64,000 bases of DNA, taken from NCBI GenBank assembly GCA_033807775.1, contig CM066327.1, positions 94,262,295-94,326,294 of the forward strand, in the 5' to 3' direction. The position numbers and the translations under genes are program-made. Under the pieces are notes generated by a model. The model was not told the DNA's origin. It did no database searches and was given only the letters and a program-made list of their open reading frames with translations. The first letter of the stretch is position 1; the number at the start of each line of letters is the position of its first letter. This DNA comes from Saussurea involucrata. Taxonomy: Eukaryota > Streptophyta > Magnoliopsida > Asterales > Asteraceae. Shown piece by piece: positions 23,142 to 35,331 of the stretch.

Positions 23142-24849
23142 AGCTTGTGGAGGAATTTCAATAAGAGTAGGAGTTGAATCCTCTGAAGATGTTGAAAAAA
23201 AATCTTCATTCTCCTCTGGTGTTAATTCCTCTATTGTCACAAGAGTTGGAATTTCAAGTTGCTCTGTCGTGGAGCCATTGTTCACAGTATCCTCTAGTTG
23301 CTCCCCCTCAATGTTTGTACCTACATAGTTAGTGGAAGAGGGTGAAGAATTTGAGGGACCAGTGAGAGATATACCTTGACTTGTCTGGTCCGCAGAGGAT
23401 GACTCTCTAGAGGCTCTGTGAACTTCAGCAGAGGGATCAACTTCATCTTTTAACACATCTTTGAATAACAGGTTTAACTCTGCTTCTCTTGATGTTGAAA
23501 CGCCAGAGGTTTTATTGTTTAGTCCGAGTTCTGAACTGATTTGATCAGAAGTCTTTTGGAATGAATCATCAAATGAAACATTAATGCTTTCCACAATTAT
23601 TTGAGTTCGCAGAACATAGATTATGTATGCCTTAGAAGTGGCATAGTACCCAATGAGTTTCCCTTCATCTGCCTTACGATCGAACTTCCCAAGGGTTTCT
23701 CTGCTGTTAAGGACAAAGCACCTACACCCAAACACATCAAAAAATTTGATGTTTGGCTTTTTCTGGTTTATCAACTGATATGGGGTCTTGATGTCCCTCT
23801 TCACCACTGTTGATCGATTTTGAGTGAAGCATGTAGTTGAGACAGCTTCTGCCTAGAAAGAGATGGGTAATCCGTAATCCAGATGTTGTGAGCATAGTTT
23901 TTGCTGCCTCCACAAGTGTGCGATTTTTACGTTCAACCACGACATTCTGTTGTAGAGTACGTGCAGCAGAGAAATTTTACGAGATTCCTTCCTCTGTGAG
24001 ATAAGCTTCAATGGTGGAGTTCTTGAACTCTGTCCCATTGCCGCTCCTCAGTTTATGCACCCTGCACTCATGGAGAACCTGGATTCTTTTCATTAGATTA
24101 ATCAAGATGTTTGGAACATCTGACTTCTTTCGGACAAATTCTACCCAAGTATATCTTGAGTATTTATCAATCAATACAAGCATATACTTTTTGCCACCTA
24201 GGCTCTGTGTAGCAATGCGACGGCAGAGGTCGGCATGAAGCATATACAGAGGCCTAGTGCAAGACACATCAGATTTGCCTTTATGGAAAGCTCTTTTGAG
24301 TTTTCCCATTTCACAGGCTGAGCATAGATGATCTTTGTCAAATTTAACATTAGGCAGACCACTTACCAGATCAAGCTTCACTAGTTTATCGAGGGTGTGG
24401 ATGTTTAGATGACAGAACCTATTGTGCCATAACCATGCTTCTTCATTTTTACTTGAGACAAGACAGAGCTTGTCGCTTTGGTTCTTGGCTTTCAAGTGCA
24501 TGAGGTACAAGTCGCCTCTTCTTTTAGCTCGCAGGAGCTCTATGTCTAGATCCTCTCCAAGTAGAGAACAATAAGTTCTTTTGAACTTCACATCGAAACC
24601 TGTGTCGGAGAGTTGGCTTACACATAGTAGGTTGTATTGGAGGCCCTCCACATACGTAACTTTGCACACGGTTACATTCTCCTTTTTGATAACTCCGTAG
24701 CCTCTGATGTACCCCTTTTTATTGTCTCCAAAGGTTACAGATCCTCTTCCAAGTTTGTCTTTATATGAGGATAGTAAACCTATGTCACTAGTCAAATGCC
24801 TCGAGCACCCGGAGTCTAGGTACCAGATAGGCACATACTGCTTCTGCAA
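23142..24849 (-). pseudogene. pol: Cop-1 protease and integrase
   Basis: The 290-codon frame 24849-23977 starts with the protease site WYLDSGCSRHLT and its flap, then the integrase zinc-binding part (HNRFCHLN, CSACEMGK) and the first catalytic acid in MLHADLC. The second acid is lost: LRSGNGTEF where DNGTEF is expected. After a frameshift near 23945, 23940-23737 gives VERKNRTLVEAAKTML with the third acid, and 23807-23142 gives FDVFGCRCFVLN and a long Ser/Glu-rich linker to RT. TCAGAAC and CAGAGG words lie in the linker. It is cut by Gyp-1 at 23141. Confidence 0.88.
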
Positions 24850-26716
24850 TACTGTTAGAGAGATTTAGGTACCCATTTCCAAATGGGTCCAATCTTGTTA
24901 GGGGGATTTAAGGTTGCCTTAGCATCCTTATATTTGGTTTTGAGTTCTTTAGAAGAACCATTTTGTTTCTTCTTACCCTTGAATTTTGCATTCTTTGCTT
25001 TGGGTTTAGAGAGAAAAAGTGAGGACCAGAGAAATGTTGATTCAATTGATACATATGTTCAAAGAAATGACAATAATCAACATGTGAAGAAACTCGCTTA
25101 AACTTTTCATTAAAAAAATTGAACATTGGTACAGAGGATTTATGATTGCAATCTCTCCTAACATCAGACTTTCTGTTGTAGAATGACATATCTAGGCTAG
25201 ATTTATTTTTATAAAAATCTCTCTTCAGAGGAGCCTTCTGCTGTACCCATCTTCTGTGGTGAACTTCTGTGGATTTCACTATCACAGAAGAAAAAGACTT
25301 GTTATTTTCAATCCATTTTCCTTTTTGTTGCCAATAGTTTTTCTTGAGTTGGCCTTAAAGGTTTTTGAAACTTTTGGAGTCTGAGAGGATTTTTCTTTTT
25401 GTTCCATAATCTTTTCAAGATCAACAGAAGTTTTAGCTTGTATGCACATGTCTAGAAAATCTGGACAAATAGGAATACTTGTGAATTTCTCCATTGGAGA
25501 ATTTGTTCTGTTAAGAATGCCAGAGGGAAGTTTAAATCTCTCTGATTCACAAGGTACTATCTCTGATTCGTCAGAATCAGTCTCTGAGTCGATGGAAGGT
25601 TGAGTCATCCTCATATTCTGAGTCCGAGAGGATTCTCTGTACATGTGACATGTTTACTTTCTTCCTTGTTTTCAGAAATATTCGTCTCTTTTGAAGTACA
25701 AAGAGCATCCTCTGTGGTTTCAGAAAAGTCCATAGAGTCCTTTTCACCCAGATCATGTTCGACAGAGGAAATCTCATGATTTTCAATAGATTGATCTTCA
25801 CGGGCTTCCAAGACATTTTTAGAATTATTTTTCAGCCTATTCTTTGTGGACGAAGGTATGAACTCGGGTGCTTCTGCGCATAACTCCTTTTCAGGGTTCA
25901 TCATGCATACAAAAGCGAATGAGTTTGTGTCTCTGGATCCCCAAACTTGAAGAGACCTATCTTATTCGGTGTTTTCAGATATTTCTTTGGTTTGGATGCT
26001 CTTTTGATAGAGTTCGAAGATGGTAAATCTATGTTATGATACCACACATTGATCATCTCCAGAGGTTTCCTATTGTGAGGTTCCCCTAGCTTTTTTGCCT
26101 TTTGTTCACAGAGAGTAAGTTAGGAAAACCTGGTTTTACAACATCTCCAACGCAAAATAGGGATGATAAGGACTTGTTTCTTTTGGTTCCTATAAAAGGA
26201 TCCAAGTCACAGAAGCCAATTACTCTTCTACCTATTTGAGTATTTACCTTTTCATACACCTTCTGTGCGTCTTGATATTTTTTGATTAATAGGTCTCTGT
26301 CGAGTAGATCCTGGTGAAGAACTTCTCTTTCTTTTTGGAAAAATATTTTAAGAGCAAGTATGTTCAGTCTATCACTCTCATTATTCAAAAGTTCTTTGGT
26401 TTTGTCTTTTAAGGCTAAATCAAGATCATAAATCTTTTCTTTCAAAGGATTTATTTCTTTAGACCATTCCATTTCTAGATTTTCCTTTTCCAAAACAATC
26501 TTTGCCTTTTCCTGAGTGAGAAGTCTTTTTGAGTTCATTGTAATCTTCTGTTAGTTTAAGCAAATTTGCTTCTGTGTCATTTGAGGATGAATTAGAAGTG
26601 GATACCTCACAGTCATAGTCGGAGCTGCTGACCTCTGCCATCCCACAAAACAATGTGTTTTTCTTCTCTCCCTCATCAGAGGACTCGTCAGACACCCAGT
26701 TCTCTTGCTCTACCAT
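24850..26716 (-). pseudogene. gag: Cop-1 gag spacer, coiled-coil and Ser/Glu-rich
   Basis: Minus frames at 26716-26459, 26538-26086, 25904-25611, 25644-25282 and 25285-24908 are one degraded region between the zinc knuckle and protease. The part 26538-26086 is a charged helix (EKAKIVLEKENLEMEWSKEI), likely coiled coil, ending in FCVGDVVKPG. The rest is Ser/Asp/Glu-rich. The equivalent in Cop-2 is 29664-31694 and shares SLSPAFCVG-like and YWLDSG-preceding blocks. The region is about 1.9 kb, far longer than in small copia gags. Confidence 0.7.
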
Positions 26717-27531
26717 AAGAGACTTTTGAGCATAATATTCTTCCTTCTTTTTGTAAAAGGCATAGTCTCTTTGAGGTCTGTTGGGGTGGCTTCAACATTC
26801 TGCCGCGTAGTGGCCTGGCTTACCACACTTGAAGCACCCTGAGTTCTGTGGACCTGTGGCAGCTTTGTCTTGAGCTCTGTGCTCCTCCCTGGGCATACCC
26901 CGTTGAGGGTAATTATTCTGCCTCTGTTGGTGATCTCCTCATCCCTTCTACTCATATCCTTTGTCATACATCCTCTGTTAGTCATGGAACTCCTCTCTTC
27001 CTTAATATCTCTGCTCATATCCCTATAGTGGCCCATAGTTCTGATACTTGCCACCTCTATCGTCTCTCCCATCGCTGTCGTTCCCCCCTCTATTGAATCC
27101 AGACTTCTTCTTGAACCCTCTATTCCCAAATTCCTTGATTAGCAGAGCTAAAGATTTAGCTATGGAGGCCATTGTTGCCTCATCCTCATCCATCAACTCT
27201 TCTTCATCAATATCAACAACCAAAACCTTCTTTTTTCTTCTCTTTCTCCTCCAGAGCCTTATCCTTCTTTGGCTTTTCTTGCACCTCTGTGGCTTTGCCT
27301 ACAAGTGTCAGTGGTCCTCCCAGTTGGGCTTTCGTCTAGGCTATTTGGCTTTCCTGTGCAGCCAGAGTGCCATAGAGGTCTGTGAGGGTCCCAGTGTCCA
27401 AGTCTTGATTTGTTTGTAAAGACATGGATAGTTGAAGCCACTCCTCATTCATGCTCTTGGGGAACATAACATTGTTTTCCTCAGAGGTTATATGAATACC
27501 AAACTTTTTGCACTTGTTTATCAAAGAGTTG
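26717..27531 (-). pseudogene. gag: Cop-1 gag, capsid end and zinc knuckle
   Basis: Starts at the Cop-2 insertion site. The frame 27524-27336 reads FPKSMNEEWLQLSMSLQ and TLTDLYGTLAAQE, matching Cop-2 gag at 29090-29180. A run of Lys and Glu follows, then KSLALLIKEFGNRGF, then the CCHC knuckle CFKCGKPGHYAAEC at 26836-26795. At least three frame changes and stops are present. Confidence 0.8.
27527..27531. repeat. Target-site duplication of Cop-2, left copy (AGTTG)
   Basis: Matches 52465-52469 exactly. Taking out Cop-2 joins Cop-1 gag from YDRFN to LINKCKKFG. Confidence 0.92.
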
Positions 27532-28232
27532 TGTTAGCCCCAAGTATCTCTTTTGTAAAAGTATTGAAAATATTATCAAGTAAGAAGACCAACAGAGATC
27601 AAGCAGAAGACCTAGAAGAAACTCATCAAGAAGACCAATAGAACTCAACAGAGCTCAACAGAGCTCTGGCAGAAGATCAACAGAAGAATTGTTCATTGCC
27701 GAAGACCAACAGAGCTCTGGTCTATGAGCTCTGGTGAAGTGAAGACCGCTGTGGTGCCTAAGTCTCGTAAGAAATCCTAAGTGTCAGACACGTGTCCATA
27801 CTTTCCACGTATGCCCTAAAGAAAGGAGACACACTTTCCATGTGTCATTCCAGGGTACGATAGTACACTGTCTACACTTTATCAGGGCTATAAATAGTGA
27901 GGTAGTGGAACAAACGATTGTAAGCTTTTGGAAGAATAGTTTTCCATAATTGTAAAAGCATACACTGCAGTATTCCATAGCACTATCTCTGTACGATATT
28001 GTGTCCTGTGAGATTTCTGAACACATACTTGAACGTGTTCTTGGTGTGATTCATTATCAATATACGAGCAACTTTTATACTTGATCTTGTTATCATTATT
28101 ATTGTTCTATATTTAATACTCACAGTTATTATATCGTTTACACAATCACTCACACTAATGGCTTTATTTAAATGCTTTCACTGTCTATTTTCTTACCATT
28201 ATTGTGATGCAACGTGAATCTGGGAACCTACA
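27532..28232 (+). repeat. Cop-2 5' LTR
   Basis: 701 bp, TGTTAGCCCC...GGAACCTACA. It differs from the 3' LTR at roughly 20 positions by eye, plus an indel in the CAGAGCTCTGG-rich part (27625-27735). Confidence 0.92.
27889..27896 (+). promoter_or_regulatory. TATA box in Cop-2 5' LTR
   Basis: TATAAATA, repeated at 52120-52127 in the 3' LTR. It is about 340 bp before the LTR end, a plausible U3/R promoter. Confidence 0.65.
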
Positions 28233-28234
28233 GT

Positions 28235-28246
28235 TGGTATCAGAGC
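28235..28246 (+). promoter_or_regulatory. Cop-2 primer-binding site
   Basis: TGGTATCAGAGC two bases after the LTR. Confidence 0.92.
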
Positions 28247-28512
28247 TTGCTTGATTTTCTTAAATCAAACAATCCAATCTATCAAGGTTGATTCACTGTT
28301 ATTGATTGTGTGTGTGTTTCAAAGCATCCTAGTATACTCTGTTTTACAGTTTACTAGTTTAAAAGTTATTATATCTCTCATTTAAGCTTTCCAGTCTAGT
28401 TTAAAGATCTTATCTACTATTCATTACTGTTCCATTGGTTAAGGTTCACTTACTTTCAGCTTATTCTCTTTCAAAAATCGTTTGAAACCATTATACTCTG
28501 TTTTTCTGAAAA

Positions 28513-29593
28513 ATGGCTAATAACATCAACGCCATTTATACTGTTGGTTCTCTGACCAAGCCTCCTACTCTTCCGAGAGATGAATATCCTCAATGGAAGA
28601 TTAGGATGGTTAACTTCCTTGATGGAATGGACAGAGATTTAATGCGTTCTATCACGGATGGACCTTGCAAACCCATGGTTTTGGTTCCACGTGTACCCGC
28701 AACAGAAACTACTGCTGAGATTCCTACTTATCTTAAACCTAAAACCACCGGGTTTACTGATGAAGAGAAACTTCAAATGGAAAATGACCTTAAGGCAGTT
28801 AGACTTTTGAATATGGCAATTCCTAACGAAATATTTCAAGAACTAGATTCATGTGTTACTGCTAAGGAAATCTGGGATCAGCTTCTTAATCAACTTGAGG
28901 GTGGAATTAAGACCCAAAAGAACAGAAGGACCCAATGTATAAATAAATACAATGATTTCAAGGCACTTCCTGAGGAAACCTTACAACAAACCTACAACAG
29001 ATTTAATGTGTTGATAAACAAATGCAAAAAATGTGGGGTTGTTAGGTCGAAGGAAGATAACAATGTTCTGTTTTTTGAAAAGTTTAAATGATGAATGGTT
29101 GAATCTGTCCATGTCTTTACAAGCTATCCAGGATCTAGATGCATGGTCACTAACTGATGTGTATGGCACTCTCGCCGCACGAGAGAAGGATGTTGTCAAA
29201 CAAAAGGGCAAATCCACCATTACAGGTCCAATTGCTTTAGTTTCAGAGTCAAAGAATACCACTGAAGGAAAAACCAACAGAGAAAGTTCTAGCAGAGATA
29301 AGAAGAAAGAGAAGAAGAAGGGTAAGAAAAGTCTGGTAGCAGAAAGTGATGCTGAAGAAAGTTCATCAGAAGATGATGACATAAATGCTTTTGCTAAATC
29401 TCTTGCATTAATCACTCAAAAATTTAACAAGAGATTTGGCAACAGAGCATTTGACAGAAGAGGTAGATACAAAAGAGAAGGGAAAGATGAGAATAGAGGT
29501 TATGTTGCACAACATAACTACCAGAAGAGAGCTCTACAAGAACAAAGACCGCAACCACAACCTCAACAGAAGTATAATGCTCCAATTCCTTAG
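28513..29593 (+). pseudogene. gag: Cop-2 gag, capsid part
   Basis: Starts MANNINAIYTVGSLTKPPTL and runs 192 codons to a stop at 29091. A one-step frame change near 29040-29080 carries on in 29033-29593, which reads FLKSLNDEWLNLSMSLQ, the same block as in Cop-1. It would form the capsid shell of the virus-like particle. The conserved IMAIPNE-type motif appears as NMAIPNEIF. A Lys/Glu/Ser-rich tail follows (DKKKEKKKGKK), then a Gln/Pro tail with a stop at 29591. Confidence 0.85.
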
Positions 29594-31694
29594 AAAACTG
29601 ATGCTTTAGAATGATGGACGTTGCTTTAGATGTGGCAAACCTGGCCATTTCTCTGCTAATTGTCGAGGTAAACTGGTAAAAGACCAGGATTACTATAAAA
29701 ACAAATACAAGTACAATTACAGAGAGAGAAGCTACGTTGCTGAGATGGAGAGTTTGATGATGAGAGTTTGAGAGAAGAGGTTGATTCGATGACCAGAGAG
29801 AAGTTAGAAAGAACGATAGAAGAAGATTTGGCTCATGCATTTGCTCTTACTGTGACAGAGCCAGACAACAGAGCGCTGGAGACCACCAGACCCAGTGCCA
29901 AGGTATGTTCTTCTGAATCTAAGTCCGACTCTGAGTTAGAAATGCACGTTTCTTTGCTAACAGAAGAATTTCAACTCTTAAAACAAAAACTTTCTGAAGA
30001 GAAAGAGTTAAGAAAGCTAGCTCAGAAGGATTTGTCCTTCTACAAGAGAGAGAAAACTCTCTTGGAACAGGAAAAGGAAGAAATATTCAAAGAGAAATAT
30101 GAGCTAGAGATCTTACAACAGAAGAAGGAAAGCATCTTTTCTGAAAAAGGTTAAAGAGTTTGAAAATACTTTGAAACAAAAGTCTGAAGAGGTTAAGAAG
30201 TCTGAAACTGACAGACTTAACTCTGTTGCTTTAAAAGATTATTTTCAAAGAGAAAGGGAGGTTTTACATCAATCCCTGCAGAGAAAAGAAATTCAAATCA
30301 AGAAGTACCAGGATGCACAAGATGTACACATTAAGATAAACTCACAGATGGATACACAAGGTCTTGGTTTCTCTAACCTTGCTCCCTATAACGAAAAGAA
30401 GAAGATATCTCTGTCCCCTGCTTTTTGTGTTGGGAAAATCCAAGAGGATGTGATCAAAAGAATCAAAACCTCAGATGTTTTCAAAAGAACCAGAAGACTT
30501 GACTACAGGAATGTTAGCTATGACTCCTTGAATCATGAAAAGGTTATTAAACCATCTGAAAAGTTCATTCTTGATCAAGGAAGAGCTAGAATCACACTTC
30601 CTAACTCTGTTAATAGTCTGGATCCAAAAGAGATTTTGAATTTCAACTCTTTTAAGGGACAGAAGTCTTTTACTTCTGTGGATGAGTCCTCTGTTGATAA
30701 AACACATAGCGAGCTCAACCCTGAAGCACCAGTCTTCTCTCCTTCCTCTGAATCTATCAGAACATCATTTGAAGAGGATATTAAAAGAATTCTTGAGGAA
30801 AATGTTGTTTCTGATGCATTAAAACCTAAGTTGAGAAAGTTTAAGTCTGCTCAAGCTAATACTTCTGTGATACCTCAGGTGTCTAACACCTCCACCAGAG
30901 CCACCAGAGACTTTCAGTGCTCTGACAGTGACTCTGACTCTTAGATAGATGAACAGATTTTTTATGGTCAAAAGAAAGTTTTGCATAAACCAAAGCAGAT
31001 GCCCGCAGGATGTTTTGATTTGAAAAAGGATGTCTCATTTTTCAAGAAACAATCAAGATTCATACCAGTAACTGAGTTTGACAACAAAGGCTTCAAGACT
31101 CTTGCTTCTAATGTAGTAGAAGTAGAGAAAAGAGAGAAAGCCATAAATATTCCAGTGAACAACACCTCAATTCCCTTTGCTTTTAAACCAATCAGGTTTA
31201 CAACAGAACAGAAGGGCAAATGGATAGTCAATGACAGACCTATTCCCAATTCTGGTGTAAATCAAAGAAATTCTTTTTGGTCACGTGAGTCAGTTCCAAA
31301 GAAAAACAACTTTGTGTCAAGAGAGTTTGTTTCAAGGAACAACAGCTTTAAGAAACCAAATCAGGACAGAATGTATGGTCCTAACGTTTTTCAGAATCAA
31401 GCACCATTCAAACAACAGTTTTTGAATAAAAATAGCAATGTGCACCAATTATCTTCATGTTTTATCAACTGCAATTGCATTCAACTGTTGTTAAAACTGC
31501 AAAACCATATGAATGGTCCTCATTGTGTTCTGAATAAGTCACCTCAAAGGAATAATCCCAAGACTGTTCAGAATGCACAGAAAAAGACGTCTGGCACATC
31601 ATCAAATAATGAAAAGCCTGTAGGAAAGACTGTTAACACCCTAAAGCCTAACAAGAAAGGACACATCATGCAATGGGTACCTAAAAATAACTAA
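29594..31694 (+). pseudogene. gag: Cop-2 gag, zinc knuckle and long coiled-coil spacer
   Basis: The CCHC knuckle CFRCGKPGHFSANC is at 29622-29663. Frames 29768-30154, 30171-30944 and 30981-31694 follow with short breaks between them. The first is a highly charged helix (LLTEEFQLLKQKLSEEKELR and on), very likely coiled coil. The second ends in a Ser/Asp run (CSDSDSDS) with a stop at 30942. The third ends KKGHIMQWVPKN just before protease, the usual junction in these elements. Together with the capsid the gag is around 1000 residues, two to three times that of a small copia. Confidence 0.75.
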
Positions 31695-31700
31695 TCTGTC

Positions 31701-33157
31701 TTGCAGAAACCTCATGTGCAGATCTGGTATTTAGATTCCGGATGCTCCAGGCACATGACGGGCAATAAGGAGCTGCTAACTTCTTTCAAGAACAAGAAAG
31801 GGAGTGCAGTGACCTTCGGAGGAGACAATGGTAGACAGATTAGAGGTTATGGTACTTTAGTTAATGGTGGTGTTTCAGTTTCTGAGGTTGCTTATGTTGA
31901 GGGATTAAATCATAATCTGCTCAGTATAAGTCAACTCTGTGATCATGGGTTCGATGTTAATTTTAGGAAGAAGTATTGTTCCTTGTTGCTTTCCGAGTCT
32001 GGTCAAGAACTTTTAAGAGCTGACAGAAAAGGCAATCTATACAAAATGAACTTTAATCCAAAACAAGGAACTACAACATAAAAACTCTGTTTAGTCTCTT
32101 TGAAAAATGAAGATGCTTGGCTCTGGCATAAAAGATTTGCCCATTTAAAATTTTCAAATCTTGACAAGCTCGTGAAATTGAACTTAGTGAAAGGTCTGCC
32201 TTCGCTAAAATTTGACAAAACCATCTCTGTTCTGCTTGTGAGCTGGGTAAGATGAAAAGATCTTCACACAGAACTAAGAGTGATCACAATTTCCCAAGAC
32301 CTTTGCATATGCTTCATGTGGATCTTTGTGGTCCAATTTATGTGCAAAGTCTGTCGGGTAAGAAGTATATTCTTGTGCTAATTGATGAATTTTCTATAAA
32401 TACTTGGATTGAGTTCATCAGAGTAAAATCTGATGTCCCAGAAATTTTGATAAGTTTGTTGAGAAGGATACAGGTTCTGTTAGGTCTCAAAATTCAAAAG
32501 TTGAGAAGTGATAATGGGACAGAGTTTAAGAATGCCATAATAGATACCTATCTTTTAGAAGAAGGAATCTTCCAGAACTTCTCAGCTGCCAGAACTCCAC
32601 AACAGAATTGAGTAGTGGAGAGAAAGAACAGAACTTTGGTAGAAGCCGTAAGAACCATGTTGGCTGGTTCTCTCCTTCCCATCAACTTCTGGGCAGAGGC
32701 AGTCTCAACAGCCTGTTTTACCCAAAACAGAGCTGTAATAGTGAAGAGATTTAAGAAGACTCCTTATGAACTCATCAACAACAGAAGGACAAACGTAAAA
32801 TATTTTCATGTTTTCGGCTGCAAGTGTTACATCTTGAATGACAGAGAACAACTGGGTAAATTTGACAAGAAGGCGGACGAAAGAATCTTTATTGGTTATT
32901 GCTTAACCTCTAAAGCTTACAGAGTCTACAATACCAGAACCCGTGTTATTCAAGAAAGTGTTAATGTGTCCTTTGATGAAAGTACATCAAGTTCCTCTGA
33001 TCGTAAATCAATAGAGGGGACACAGATTCAGCAGAAGAAACCAAGTTCTTCTAAGACAAGGGAAGAAGATATCAATCTTGTGTTCGATGATTTCTTCGAT
33101 GATGATGTTTCATCTGTCAACATCAACAGAGGCAATCAAGCTCAGAATTCAACATAA
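31701..33157 (+). pseudogene. pol: Cop-2 protease and integrase
   Basis: The frame 31701-32081 has the protease site WYLDSGCSRHMT. After a stop at about 32080 and a frameshift near 32220 the zinc-binding part reads HKRFAHLKF and CSACELGK. The integrase core has all three acids: MLHVDLCGP, LRSDNGTEF and VVERKNRTLVEA, with one stop in QQN-stop-VVERK at about 32610. The C-terminal FHVFGCKCYILN and IQESVNVSFDE follow. Compared with Cop-1 the catalytic residues are intact, but stops remain. Confidence 0.9.
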
Positions 33158-33305
33158 CAGAATCTGACATGTACAACTCTTACTGGTCCCTCCAATACTT
33201 CACCATCTACTTCTCTGTCTACAGGTGTTATTCAGAGAAATGAGGAACCACAATTAAATGTAAGAGAACCCGAACTAGAGCCATCATCACCTCTGCTAAC
33301 CAATA

Positions 33306-34961
33306 TTGGCAGAGACTCCCTATTTGAAAGCTCACCTTCATAGAGCCCTGTTGGCAACTCACAGCAATGAGGCCACTCTCCTGAGTTGTGTGCCACAGAG
33401 CCCTGGTGCCAATCCACATAGCTCTGATGCTGAAGATCGTCTTTTCCCATCAGAAGCACAAACCCCTCTTGGTGTACATGCTCCCATGACAAAATGGACA
33501 AAGGATCACCCCCATCATCTTATAATTGGTGCTGCTGAAGATGGTATGAAGACAAGATCGACCACAATCAATGAAGCTTTCTTTGTAAACTTTCTAAGCA
33601 TGATTGAGCCGAAGAAGATTTCTGAAGCCCTTGAAGACCCAAACTGGATAGAAGCCATGCAAGAGGAGCTTCTGGAGTTTGAAAGAAACAAAGTTTGGTC
33701 CTTGGTTCCACTTCCTCAAAATAAGACTGCTATTGGAAGCAAGTGGGTGTTTAGAAATAAAAAGGATGAAGACGGGATTATCATCAGAAACAAAGCCCGT
33801 CTGGTTGCAAAGGGATATTGCCAAGAGGAAGGTATTGACTATGACGAAACCTTTGCTCCTGTGGCTAGTCTAGAAGCAATCAGAATCTTCTTAGCCTATG
33901 CTGCTCACAAGGGTTTTAAGGTCTATCAGATGGATGTGAAGTCTGCCTTTCTGAATGGCAAACTACAAGAGAAAGTTTATGTCCAACAACCACCTGGCTT
34001 TGAAAGTTCAGAGTTTCCAGACCACGTTTACAAGCTAGACAAAGCTCTGTACGACCTTAAGCAATCTCCCAGAGCCTGGTATGAAACTCTGTCCAACTTT
34101 CTGTTGACTAATCACTTCGAGAAAGGTACTGTCGATACAACTCTATTCTTTAGAAGGTACAAAAATGATATACTTCTGGTGCAAATATACGTTGATGACA
34201 TTATTTTTGGGTCTATACGGCAAGATTACTGTGATAGGTTTGAGGATTTGATGAAAAGCGAATTCAAAATGAGCATGATGGGAGAACTTTCTTTCTTCCT
34301 TGGTTTACAAGTAAAACAATCCATCAGAGGGACTTTCATAAGTCAGTCCAAATACATCTCTGATATTGTGAAAAAATATAAGCTCAACAATTCAAATCCA
34401 ATGAAAACTCCTATTGCCACTGGAGTTAAACTTGACTCTGACCTTAAAGGTGAACCTACAGATGTCAAGAACTACAGAGGCATGATAGGGTCACTTCTGT
34501 ACTTAACTGCTAGCAGACCTGATATAATGTTTGCAACCTGTCTCTGTGCCAGATTTCAAGCCAATCCTAAAGAATCTCATTTGACTGCTGTCAAGCGCAT
34601 ATTTAAATATCTGAAAGGGACGCAATTCTTGGGTCTCTGGTATCCTCTTAATTCTGGTTTCGAGCTTGTAGCTTACACAGATTCAGACTATGGAAGATGC
34701 AAGAATGACAGAAAGAGTACTTCTGGTAGCTGCCAATTGCTTGGAGAAAAATTGGTGAGTTGGACATCCAAGAAACAGAATTCCGTATCAACTTCTACAG
34801 CAGAAGCAGAATATGTTGCTGCTGCCAACTGTTGCTCTCAAGTGATATGGATGAAAACCCAACTCAAAGACTATGGCCTAGAGTATGGAAAAATTCCAAT
34901 TCTGTGTGACTCCAAGAGTGCCATCGCAATAACAGCTAATCCAGTTCAGCACTCCTGTTAG
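33306..34961 (+). CDS. pol: Cop-2 reverse transcriptase and RNase H, open frame truncated by Cop-3
   Basis: 551 codons with no stop. Similarity to copia RT starts near MTKWTKDHPHHLI (about 33487). Key blocks: WVFRNKKDEDGIIIRNKARL, CQEEGIDYDETFAPVA, MDVKSAFLNG, YVDDIIFGS (catalytic), FFLGLQVKQS, SLLYLTASRPDIMF and RNase H with YTDSDYGRCKNDRKSTSG and STAEAEYVAAANC. The frame stops in ANPVQHS because the Cop-3 LTR begins at 34956 and supplies a TAG. The last 50-60 residues of RNase H are therefore missing. It would make element cDNA. The N-terminal 60 codons are not like RT. Confidence 0.92.
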   Translation: MAETPYLKAHLHRALLATHSNEATLLSCVPQSPGANPHSSDAEDRLFPSEAQTPLGVHAPMTKWTKDHPHHLIIGAAEDGMKTRSTTINEAFFVNFLSMIEPKKISEALEDPNWIEAMQEELLEFERNKVWSLVPLPQNKTAIGSKWVFRNKKDEDGIIIRNKARLVAKGYCQEEGIDYDETFAPVASLEAIRIFLAYAAHKGFKVYQMDVKSAFLNGKLQEKVYVQQPPGFESSEFPDHVYKLDKALYDLKQSPRAWYETLSNFLLTNHFEKGTVDTTLFFRRYKNDILLVQIYVDDIIFGSIRQDYCDRFEDLMKSEFKMSMMGELSFFLGLQVKQSIRGTFISQSKYISDIVKKYKLNNSNPMKTPIATGVKLDSDLKGEPTDVKNYRGMIGSLLYLTASRPDIMFATCLCARFQANPKESHLTAVKRIFKYLKGTQFLGLWYPLNSGFELVAYTDSDYGRCKNDRKSTSGSCQLLGEKLVSWTSKKQNSVSTSTAEAEYVAAANCCSQVIWMKTQLKDYGLEYGKIPILCDSKSAIAITANPVQHSC

Positions 34962-35223
34962 TTCCAGGTGAAATCAAACAGATAAGCAATAGTGTATAAT
35001 GATTTCAACTGGTCATCCCTGTATTATGCTTTCAAAGTAGAGAGAATTACAATACGAGTAAGAAAGTAAAATGAGACAACTATCCTATTTTCTAAGGCTA
35101 AGCTATCTATTTATATGGCGGGCCCGTGGTTAACAAGCCCACGGCCCGTTCACTAATAGAGATCAAAATAAAGAATTACAGTTTAAACCCTGAACTTTAA
35201 ATCAACATAAAACGACCCTAACA
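34956..35223 (-). repeat. Cop-3 3' LTR
   Basis: 268 bp, TGTTAG...CTAACA. A TATAAATA box on the minus strand is at 35115-35108. Short LTR, unlike the 700-bp LTRs of Cop-1 and Cop-2. Confidence 0.85.
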
Positions 35224-35239
35224 ATCTCCCCCTTTGATT
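35224..35239 (-). promoter_or_regulatory. Cop-3 polypurine tract
   Basis: On the minus strand AATCAAAGGGGGAGAT abuts the LTR. Confidence 0.9.
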
Positions 35240-35331
35240 TGAAGTTCGAGTTTGTGCTCTAGTTCTCGCCTGTTGTAGACATATCTTTTGCGAAGCGCGA
35301 AGTGAATCTCGAACCATCTGATAACACGTCG

